Assembly (NCBI GenBank): GCA_045652135.1
Contig: JAZRTS010000090.1
Coordinates: 1 to 8,706, forward strand
DNA from: RGIG7213 sp045652135
Lineage (GTDB): Bacteria > Bacillota > Clostridia > Oscillospirales > CAG-272
Reading direction: 5' to 3'
DNA length: 8,706 nucleotides
Part shown: positions 1 to 5,897 of the stretch, in pieces
Position numbering within the stretch: position 1 is the first letter of the stretch
How the letters are laid out: the number at the start of each line of letters is the position of its first letter
Notes under the pieces: model-generated
Database searches by the model: none
Seen by the model: only the letters and a program-made list of their open reading frames with translations
What the model was told of the DNA's origin: nothing
Program-made: the position numbers and the translations under genes

Positions 1-102
1 TTTAATGATACCACAAAAAAACAGGTTTGTATATATAAAAATAAAAATTTACAATATTTTTTCTTTATCTTGTTTCTGCGGTGACGCAAATTGTCTAAAC
101 GG

Positions 103-131
103 TTGACACATGGGGAAAAATATGATAAAAT
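103..131 (+). promoter_or_regulatory. Sigma-A type promoter for ispE
   Basis: A perfect -35 box TTGACA (103-108) is followed after exactly 17 bases by TAAAAT (126-131), one mismatch from TATAAT. The -10 box is preceded by TGA, giving an extended -10. Transcription would start near 138, leaving a leader of about 38 bases before the ispE start at 176. I see no obvious riboswitch fold in that leader. This is the best-matching vegetative promoter in the window, which fits constitutive expression of an essential isoprenoid gene. Confidence 0.8.
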
Positions 132-175
132 TATAGCGTGTACGAATATGCAATAACGAAAGTGTACTGAGAAAT

Positions 176-1027
176 ATGAAGAAAATTACTTTAAATGCAA
201 ATGCAAAAATAAATCTTTTTTTGGAAGTCAATGAACGGTTACCAAACGGATATCACGATCTTCAGAGTATTATGCAAACAGTAAGTTTGCATGATGTTTT
301 ACATATTGAGATAAATGAAAGCGGTGAATTTTCACTTGATTGTCCGAAAATAGACTGTGATTATAAGGATAATCTGATATACAAATCGGCGATGGCATTT
401 TATTCACATTCCGGACGTGCTTTTTCCGGAATGAAAGTGAATGTTGAAAAAAATATCCCTGCCTGTGCAGGACTTGCTGGTGGATCAACTGATGCGGCTG
501 CGGTTCTGAAGGGATTGAATACTATTTACGATAAACAGTTTTCCGACATTGAACTCTGCAGTATAGGTAAAACGATAGGTGCCGACGTTCCTTTTTGTAT
601 TATGGGTGGCACGATGCTTGCAGGCGGTGTCGGAGAAGTGCTTACACCCGTTACAGATTTGCCCGACTGTTTTATCTTAATATCGATAGGTGACGGCGGA
701 GTTAGTACAAAGTGGGCATTTGAACAGATAGACGGTCTTGAAAACAGAAATATACGTTCAGTTAATTCAATTGTACAAGCAATATCAAATCGATCTTTGT
801 GTAATATTTGCAGTGAGTTTTATAATGTTTTCGAAACTGTTTCTCCATACGAAACAAAGATCAAAGATATAATGCTTGAAAACGGTGCGCTTGGCGCACT
901 GATGAGCGGAAGCGGTCCTTCAGTTTTTGCTATATACGATAAAAAGGAGCTTGCCGATAAGGCGGCTGAGTCACTTATACGAAACGGATACTCTGCATTT
1001 TTGTGCCAACCTCAAAAAAATATATGA
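176..1027 (+). CDS. ispE: 4-diphosphocytidyl-2-C-methyl-D-erythritol kinase
   Basis: This GHMP-family kinase phosphorylates the 2-hydroxyl of CDP-methylerythritol with ATP, the fourth step of the cytoplasmic MEP pathway to isopentenyl diphosphate. The 283-residue length is normal for the family. Visible motifs are the N-terminal NAKINLFLEV with the active-site lysine (Lys11), the NGYHDLQSIMQT substrate segment (24-35), the glycine-rich ATP loop ACAGLAGGSTDAA (96-108), GADVPF with the catalytic aspartate (Asp137), and the C-terminal GHMP motif MSGSGPSVFAI (243-253). The ATG at 176 places the conserved N-terminus as in known IspE proteins. The ribosome site before it is weak (CTGAGA around 169-174). 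The gene has its own promoter and terminator and appears monocistronic, whereas in Bacillus it sits near purR and spoVG. No key residue is missing. Confidence 0.96.
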   Translation: MKKITLNANAKINLFLEVNERLPNGYHDLQSIMQTVSLHDVLHIEINESGEFSLDCPKIDCDYKDNLIYKSAMAFYSHSGRAFSGMKVNVEKNIPACAGLAGGSTDAAAVLKGLNTIYDKQFSDIELCSIGKTIGADVPFCIMGGTMLAGGVGEVLTPVTDLPDCFILISIGDGGVSTKWAFEQIDGLENRNIRSVNSIVQAISNRSLCNICSEFYNVFETVSPYETKIKDIMLENGALGALMSGSGPSVFAIYDKKELADKAAESLIRNGYSAFLCQPQKNI

Positions 1028-1069
1028 TAATTCCCGTATTGCAAATAAGCAATACGGGAATTATTTATT
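1028..1069 (+). terminator. Rho-independent terminator after ispE
   Basis: A perfect 15-bp stem pairs 1028-1042 (TAATTCCCGTATTGC) with 1049-1063 around a six-base AAATAA loop, and begins directly after the ispE stop codon. A short interrupted T-rich tail (TTTATT) follows. The GC core CCCG/CGGG and the position support intrinsic termination. The arms are symmetric, but the minus strand shows no gene that would use it. Confidence 0.88.
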
Positions 1070-1087
1070 AAAATGTTAAATTTTATA

Positions 1088-1116
1088 TTGATTTATCATA
1101 GGTTTTGTGATATAAT
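1088..1116 (+). promoter_or_regulatory. Promoter of the decarboxylase-holB-ricT unit
   Basis: TTGATT (1088-1093) and a perfect TATAAT (1111-1116) are separated by 17 bases, with TGA just before the -10 box (extended -10). Transcription would start near 1123, about 57 bases before the preferred start codon at 1180. No further promoter or terminator is evident until after ricT, so this promoter probably serves all three genes. Confidence 0.78.
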
Positions 1117-1170
1117 AAGTATGGTTACAATAGGCTAAGTATTTTATTTACAGTCTTTGATCGGATGTGT

Positions 1171-1182
1171 GGAGTTATTTTG
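1171..1182 (+). promoter_or_regulatory. Ribosome binding site that supports a TTG start at 1180
   Basis: GGAG at 1171-1174 lies five bases before a TTG codon at 1180-1182, which is ideal spacing. The alternative in-frame ATG at 1165 has only GATCGG before it and would place the GGAG inside the reading frame. I therefore prefer the TTG start. The two choices differ by five residues. Confidence 0.6.
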
Positions 1183-2526
1183 AAAAACAGCGGTTTTTTA
1201 AGTATCGTGGATATGCTTACAATGTATTCTGATTCCTCGTGTGTACGGTTTCATATGCCCGGACACGGCGGTGTAGGCGATGACAATTTCCTCAAAAGTG
1301 TCTTTAAATACGATGTTACGGAAAATTCGGGGACAGATAATCTGTATTCTCCCGAACGCGGCGGATTCGTTGAAAATACGCTGAATAAGCTTAGGAAGAC
1401 GTACGGCACTGTGTCATCGGTAATTTCAGCTCACGGTGCGACGGCGGCAATTCAATCTGCTGTGTATTCATGTATAAGACTAAAAGGAAAACGCTTCTTC
1501 ATTGACAGACGCGCACACGCATCTGTTTTAAACGTAATGGCGCTTGCTGACTGTACGTTTGATTATTTTTCGTCGTTTGAGGACCTTGATAAAATTCTTA
1601 CGGGAAACGGCGGTGCTTCCGTACTGCTCACGTCTCCTGATTATTACGGCAGAATGTCTGACGTTAAAAAATATGCTGAGCTTTGCAAGGGCCGCGGGTG
1701 TTTGCTCATTGTTGATAACTCTCACGGCTCACATCTTTTGTGGCACGATAAAATGATGCACCCGATTTTTCAGGGAGCGGATTTTTCCATTGATTCGTTT
1801 CACAAAACATTACCGGTACTTACGGGCGGTGCGGTTTTGCACAGTAACGTATGCGATGAAAAAATGCTTCTTGACGGCATAAAACTTTTTGCTTCAACTT
1901 CACCGTCATATCTTATAGCTGCATCTGTCGATATGGCTCTCGATCTTATGAACCGAGAGGGTAAAAGGCTGATGTCGGAGCTTTATGAGAAAATATCTTT
2001 TTTTGCAAAAAATATAGACGGTTCAGGAATAAAAAAAGAAGAATTTTCGCTTTACGATCCTTACAGAATAACGTTAACTTCAGATTTCGAAAACGGGTGC
2101 GCGTACAATATGGACGATTTTCGTTCGTTTATTGAGAGAAAAAATATATTTCCTGAGTTTTCTGACGGTGCAAGCTGTGTGCTTATTCCATCGGTATTCA
2201 ACACGAAAGCGGATTTCGAGCGTCTATCCGATGCCGTGAGTGAATTTGTTTCGAGTCACGGACGATCGTATTTACCTAAGAAACATATCGATTATCCCAT
2301 ATGCAAGAGAAGACTTTCGGCATCACGGGCAGTTTTTTCGGATAAAAAAACTGTTCCTGTCAAAAAATCAAGCGGAATGGTGTCAGGAGAGATTAAATAT
2401 ATTTATCCGCCCGGAATACCGATAATAGCTCCGGGTGAAATTATAAGCGATGATATAATAAGAATACTTACCGAAAATAATATTCACGAAATCGATGTAA
2501 TACAAGATGAAGAATGTCAGACTTGA
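1180..2526 (+). CDS. PLP-dependent Orn/Lys/Arg decarboxylase family protein (YaaO-like)
   Basis: This is a cytoplasmic fold-type I pyridoxal-phosphate enzyme of the short, roughly 450-480 residue Orn/Lys/Arg decarboxylase group, 448 residues from the TTG start. In that numbering it shows FHMPGHGG (24-31), DVTENSGTDNLYSPE (45-59), a stacking-histidine segment RRAHAS with His113, the PLP-ring aspartate in IVDNSHGSHLLWH (Asp179, His182), and the Schiff-base lysine in SFHKTLPVLTGGAVLH (Lys209). The C-terminal domain carries YPPGIPIIAPGE (409-420), typical of the family. There is no N-terminal wing domain as in the large inducible enzymes. It overlaps holB by 20 bases, matching the yaaO...holB neighbourhood of Bacillus but without tmk, darA and yaaR between. 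Family membership is secure. The amino-acid substrate (arginine, lysine or other) cannot be read from the sequence, and several motifs deviate from the usual consensus. Confidence 0.85.
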   Translation: MKNSGFLSIVDMLTMYSDSSCVRFHMPGHGGVGDDNFLKSVFKYDVTENSGTDNLYSPERGGFVENTLNKLRKTYGTVSSVISAHGATAAIQSAVYSCIRLKGKRFFIDRRAHASVLNVMALADCTFDYFSSFEDLDKILTGNGGASVLLTSPDYYGRMSDVKKYAELCKGRGCLLIVDNSHGSHLLWHDKMMHPIFQGADFSIDSFHKTLPVLTGGAVLHSNVCDEKMLLDGIKLFASTSPSYLIAASVDMALDLMNREGKRLMSELYEKISFFAKNIDGSGIKKEEFSLYDPYRITLTSDFENGCAYNMDDFRSFIERKNIFPEFSDGASCVLIPSVFNTKADFERLSDAVSEFVSSHGRSYLPKKHIDYPICKRRLSASRAVFSDKKTVPVKKSSGMVSGEIKYIYPPGIPIIAPGEIISDDIIRILTENNIHEIDVIQDEECQT

Positions 2527-3529
2527 AAAAATACATGGAAATACCGAAGTAAAAAGATACCTTGAAAAACGTATTGAAAACGGCAATTTCTCTCACGCTG
2601 TCATAATCACGGGAAAAAGCGGCTTTGGTAAAAAAACACTTGTAAATGATATAATATGTGCAATGGCATGTGTTGAAGATAATGCTCCGTGCGGAGTATG
2701 CGACACGTGTAAAAAAATATCCGGCGGAGAATGCGTTGATATATACACCATAAAAAAGCCGGAAAACAGAACTGCTATACCGATCGATGCAATACGTGAT
2801 ATATACACATCTATATCATATAAACCGAATGACCTTGATTTCAAGGTGTATGTAATAGAGGACGGAGACAAGATTCCCCCAAGAACGCAGAATGCGCTTC
2901 TTAAATTACTCGAGGAGCCGCCTGCGAGCGTATACTTTTTCATACTTTGTGAGGACGAAAAAAAGCTTTTGCCAACGATACGTTCAAGGTGCGAAGTTCA
3001 TACTTTAAATCCTTTTACATTTTCTGAACTCATACGGTTGCTTGAATCGGAAGGGTATACTGAAAATCTTAATACCATTGCCTCGCTTTCGTACGGTTCT
3101 TTAGGGACGGCGCTTAAAATAGCATCAGGTGATGACGGAATACTTTCACGCAGAATTGTCACAGACAAATTTGTTGAGCTTCTTCTGGACAGAACGGGAA
3201 GCGAGTTTGGATTTATTTCCTATCAACTTGGAAATATAAAATCCTCTCAAGAGTATTTTGAGATATGCAGAGCTGTTTTATCGGCGCTGCGGGATATAAT
3301 AACGGTCAAAGAGGATGCCGAATGCGAACTTTCGTATTTCTACGACGTCGAAAAGGCAGAAGAATATGCGCAGATATATCCTTGCACTACGCTTCTTTCG
3401 ATGTGTGATATACTTTTTGATGCATTACAGAATGAAACTGTCAATACGAGGCTTTCTCTCATGTTGACCGAATATTCTTCAAAACTTTGGAAAACAAAAT
3501 ATAACGGAGATAGTAAATGTCAGAGATAA
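2507..3529 (+). CDS. holB: DNA polymerase III delta' subunit
   Basis: Delta' is part of the clamp-loader complex, which places the sliding clamp on primed DNA. The 340-residue protein has an intact Walker A motif TGKSGFGKKT (35-44), a cysteine cluster of zinc-binding type (Cys55, Cys62, Cys65, Cys68, the CGVCDTC region), the box VIEDGDKIPPRTQNALLKLLEEPP (116-139), and the sensor/arginine-finger motif SRC (160-162). The C-terminal half is more variable, as is usual. DnaX (tau/gamma) shares these motifs but is longer with C-terminal domains III-V, so holB fits better. The ATG at 2507 lies inside the end of the decarboxylase gene, and no strong ribosome site precedes it, so translation is probably coupled. 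The end overlaps ricT by 13 bases. Confidence 0.92.
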   Translation: MKNVRLEKIHGNTEVKRYLEKRIENGNFSHAVIITGKSGFGKKTLVNDIICAMACVEDNAPCGVCDTCKKISGGECVDIYTIKKPENRTAIPIDAIRDIYTSISYKPNDLDFKVYVIEDGDKIPPRTQNALLKLLEEPPASVYFFILCEDEKKLLPTIRSRCEVHTLNPFTFSELIRLLESEGYTENLNTIASLSYGSLGTALKIASGDDGILSRRIVTDKFVELLLDRTGSEFGFISYQLGNIKSSQEYFEICRAVLSALRDIITVKEDAECELSYFYDVEKAEEYAQIYPCTTLLSMCDILFDALQNETVNTRLSLMLTEYSSKLWKTKYNGDSKCQR

Positions 3530-4611
3530 AAACAAATAAAAATCCAAAATTCGGATACCATAAAAAAAATAAAAAGCAGAGCCGTGACGGCGCGCCCGCC
3601 CCTGTTCGCGAAAAAAAGAATCTTCCTTATGAAACTCCTGTTATTGAGGTGCCGGACAGTATGCTTCCGATGCCGAGTGAAGACGAACTGAAAAAACAGG
3701 CGCAGAAAGAAGCGGAATACGTATCCGATTTTGTTGCCGTAATTCAAGAGCCGGTGTTACAGACTTACGAGATTGTCGGTGTTAAATTTGATAATTCCGA
3801 GAAAGTTTATTATTTCTGTCCTCAGGGAAATAAATACGCGCTCGGTAATCACGTTATAGTTGAAACAACGAGAGGTCTTGAGTTTGGCGAAATAACGATA
3901 GAAAACAAAACCGTAACAGAAAGGGAAGTTATTCTTCCTCTTCGTAATGTTGTAAGATTGGCTACGGATGAAGACGAAAAGCATTATGCCGAAAACGCTG
4001 TAAAAGAAAAGGAAGCGCTTGAAGAATGTCAAAAGCTGGTTGATAAACACGAGCTTCCGATGAAACTTGTTGAAGCTGAATATACGTTTGATAATTCCAA
4101 ACTGCTTTTCTATTTCACGTCTGATACAAGAGTAGATTTCCGCGAACTTGTGAAGGATCTTGCGGCAATATTTAAAACGAGAATAGAATTAAGACAAATA
4201 GGCATAAGAGACGAGGCTAAGATGATGGGAGGCCTCGGTATATGCGGACGTGCGTTCTGCTGTAAGACATTTTTGGCTGATTGCGGACAGGTATCAATGA
4301 AGATGGCCAAGGAACAGAATCTTTCGCTCAACTCCGTCAAAATATCGGGTACGTGCGGAAGACTTATGTGTTGCCTTAAATTTGAACACGAAACGTATGA
4401 GGAAGAAATAAGACTTACACCGAAGGTAGATTCGCTTGTGCGTACTGCAGACGGCGACGGTGTGGTTGTTGAAGCAACGCCGCTTACCGGGATGATAAAG
4501 GTAAGACTTTCTGCAAATCCGGATGCTCCTTTGAAGCAATATCACAGAGACGATGTAAAAAGTATAGGTTACGTAAAGCGTGAAAAGACAGAAGTTGAAG
4601 TGAAGAAGTAA
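3517..4611 (+). CDS. ricT: PSP1-domain protein RicT (YaaT)
   Basis: In Bacillus, RicT acts with RicA (YmcA) and RicF (YlbF) as an iron-sulfur complex that binds RNase Y, promotes maturation of certain mRNAs, and is needed for sporulation, competence and biofilm formation. The core from about residue 84 (YEIVGVKF) onward closely follows the family: VDFRELVKDLAAIFKTRIEL (206-225), RQIGIRDEAKMMGG (226-239), and two CxxxxCC clusters, CGRAFCC (Cys243, 248, 249) and CGRLMCC (Cys280, 285, 286), which match the cluster-ligating cysteines. An additional Cys256 is present. The protein is 364 residues, about 90 more than the Bacillus one, because of a Lys/Pro/Glu-rich N-terminal extension of some 80 residues. 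The start is supported by CGGAGA at 3505-3510, six bases before the ATG. It is the last gene of the unit. Confidence 0.92.
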   Translation: MSEIKTNKNPKFGYHKKNKKQSRDGAPAPVREKKNLPYETPVIEVPDSMLPMPSEDELKKQAQKEAEYVSDFVAVIQEPVLQTYEIVGVKFDNSEKVYYFCPQGNKYALGNHVIVETTRGLEFGEITIENKTVTEREVILPLRNVVRLATDEDEKHYAENAVKEKEALEECQKLVDKHELPMKLVEAEYTFDNSKLLFYFTSDTRVDFRELVKDLAAIFKTRIELRQIGIRDEAKMMGGLGICGRAFCCKTFLADCGQVSMKMAKEQNLSLNSVKISGTCGRLMCCLKFEHETYEEEIRLTPKVDSLVRTADGDGVVVEATPLTGMIKVRLSANPDAPLKQYHRDDVKSIGYVKREKTEVEVKK

Positions 4612-4695
4612 ACGCTGTATTTTCTGTCGTAATATTAAATTTTGTGCATATTATTGCTAAATATACAAAGATTTTTAACATCAAAGACATAATCT

Positions 4696-4707
4696 TATGA
4701 TAAAATT
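4696..4707 (+). promoter_or_regulatory. Extended -10 promoter for pfkA
   Basis: TATGATAAAATT (4696-4707) contains TGA-TAAAAT, the same extended -10 as the ispE promoter, identical over 12 bases. No good -35 lies at 17 bases (ACATCA). TTAACA at 4675-4680 is 20 bases away, which is long. An extended -10 can work with a poor -35. A start near 4713 would leave a leader of about 44 bases before pfkA, containing a small GGTC-ATAC-GACC inverted repeat (4714-4725). The pfkA ribosome site is AGAGGT (4743-4748), eight bases from the ATG. Confidence 0.55.
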
Positions 4708-4756
4708 TCAAATTGGTCATACGACCGTGCAATATTAAGTTTAGAGGTATTTAAAG

Positions 4757-5821
4757 ATGCAGTTTAAAAGAATCGGTGTTTTAACATCAGGCGGTGACGC
4801 ACCTGGTATGAATGCGGCAATACGTTCTGTCGTACGTACAGCTATTGGCAGAGGTGTTGAAGAAGTTTACGGTATCTACAGCGGATACAAGGGCCTTATA
4901 GAAGAAGATATGGAGCTTCTGAATATCAGAAGCGTGTCAAATATCATTTCTCACGGAGGTACAATGCTTTATTCTGCGCGCTGTCCTGAGTTTAAAACCG
5001 AGGAAGGTATGCAGAAGGCTGTTGATGTTTGCAAAAAGAGAGGCATCGACGGAATTATTGCTATAGGCGGTGACGGTACGTTCAGAGGAGCAACCGATCT
5101 TACACGCAGAGGTATTCCTTGTATAGGTATCCCCGCAACTATCGATAACGATATTTCGTCAACAGACTATACTATCGGCTTCGATACAGCTATGAATACA
5201 GTTGTTGAATTGGTTGATAAGCTCCGTGACACTTGCGAATCACACGCAAGATGTAATGTTGTTGAGGTTATGGGTAAATATGCCGGTGACATTGCGCTTC
5301 ACACGGGTATTGCAACGGGCGCTATCTCTATTGCGGTAAGAGAATTGCCCTATGATGAAGATCAGGCAATTGCTAAAATAATCAAGGCAAGAGAAAACAA
5401 AAAGCGTAACTTCATTGTTATAGTTGCAGAAGGTAAAGAGAATTTTGCCGAAGCTTATGCTAAACGCATTGAAGAAAAAACAGGTATTGAAACACGTTTT
5501 TCAAGACTTGCTCATGTACAGAGAGGCGGTAATCCCACAGTACGTGACAGAGTAACGGCTTCCCTTATGGGTAAGGCGGCTGTTATGGAGCTTCTTGACG
5601 GAAAGAGCAATCTTGTTATATGCGAGAGAAAGGGCGTTATTACGTCTATGGATATTAACAAGGCTCTCAAGATCGACAGAATGTTCAAGGATCTTATGAC
5701 ACCTGAAGAATATGCAGAGCTCGAGGCTGAAGGTTCACTCGTTGATATGAGACGTCATTGCGAGGAAAGAGCTGCGGCTAAACTCAATCTTTACAGAATT
5801 TCCCAGGAAATCTGTAAATAA
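4757..5821 (+). CDS. pfkA: 6-phosphofructokinase
   Basis: The enzyme phosphorylates fructose 6-phosphate to fructose 1,6-bisphosphate, a committed step of glycolysis in the cytoplasm. Motifs are in order: GVLTSGGDAPGMNAAIR (7-23), SARCPEF with Arg75, IGGDGTFRGA (103-112) with Asp106-Gly107, IPATIDND (125-132) with catalytic Asp130, TIGFDTAMNT (139-148), VEVMGKYAG (169-177), and HVQRGGNP (253-260). Gly107 matches Gly104 of the E. coli ATP enzyme, and not the Asp typical of pyrophosphate-dependent enzymes, so ATP is the likelier donor. Two residues are unusual: Ala127 where ATP enzymes have Gly124 and PPi enzymes Lys, and Lys174 where Arg171 is normal. The C-terminus is about 30 residues longer than the usual 320. 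It stands alone, without the dnaE and pyk neighbours often seen in Firmicutes, and has its own promoter and a downstream terminator. Confidence 0.95.
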   Translation: MQFKRIGVLTSGGDAPGMNAAIRSVVRTAIGRGVEEVYGIYSGYKGLIEEDMELLNIRSVSNIISHGGTMLYSARCPEFKTEEGMQKAVDVCKKRGIDGIIAIGGDGTFRGATDLTRRGIPCIGIPATIDNDISSTDYTIGFDTAMNTVVELVDKLRDTCESHARCNVVEVMGKYAGDIALHTGIATGAISIAVRELPYDEDQAIAKIIKARENKKRNFIVIVAEGKENFAEAYAKRIEEKTGIETRFSRLAHVQRGGNPTVRDRVTASLMGKAAVMELLDGKSNLVICERKGVITSMDINKALKIDRMFKDLMTPEEYAELEAEGSLVDMRRHCEERAAAKLNLYRISQEICK

Positions 5822-5833
5822 ATACTTGTACAT

Positions 5834-5867
5834 AACGCACCTTTATTTTAAAACAAAGGTGCGTTTT
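5834..5867 (+). terminator. Rho-independent terminator after pfkA
   Basis: AACGCACCTTT (5834-5844) pairs perfectly with 5855-5865 in an 11-bp stem with a ten-base loop. TTTT (5864-5867) closes and follows the right arm, then ATAA. The stem begins 12 bases after the pfkA stop codon. The next start codon is only 27 bases downstream, so this hairpin lies in or just before the leader of the dockerin gene and may reduce read-through into it. Confidence 0.85.
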
Positions 5868-5878
5868 ATAACAAAATT

Positions 5879-5897
5879 AAGGAGTGGTTATTCTATG
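5879..5897 (+). promoter_or_regulatory. Ribosome binding site that sets the start of the dockerin protein
   Basis: AAGGAG (5879-5884) lies ten bases before the ATG at 5895. The reading frame is open further upstream to a TTG at 5826, but that codon precedes the pfkA terminator hairpin and would put the hairpin inside the gene. It would also add 23 basic residues in front of an obvious signal peptide. The ATG at 5895 is therefore the start. Confidence 0.88.

Noticed and set aside
1..102. Possible gene or terminator in the AT-rich left edge
   Set aside because: No conserved frame, no convincing stem with a T-run, and the minus-strand frame at 49-231 overlaps the ispE start and promoter.
885..899. 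Short GTGCGC-TTG-GCGCAC hairpin in ispE
   Set aside because: It results from the duplicated Gly-Ala codons of NGALGALMSG, and the loop is only three bases.
2327..2356. Hairpin GGGCAGTTTTTT / AAAAAACTGTTC in the decarboxylase gene
   Set aside because: It encodes a family-conserved stretch (RAVFSDKKTVPV), needs G-U pairs and homopolymer runs, and lies far from a gene boundary.
2738..2808. Repeated GATATATACAC in holB
   Set aside because: It comes from two Asp-Ile-Tyr-Thr tetrapeptides with the same codons; not an array or regulatory repeat.
4631..4742. Near-direct repeat AATATTAAATTT (4631) and AATATTAAGTTT (4731), exactly 100 bases apart
   Set aside because: It is short and AT-only in an AT-rich gap, so chance is sufficient; no known operator resembles it.
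5826..5894. Longer reading frame of the dockerin protein from a TTG at 5826
   Set aside because: It would place the pfkA terminator hairpin inside the gene and mask the signal peptide; the ribosome site fits the ATG at 5895.
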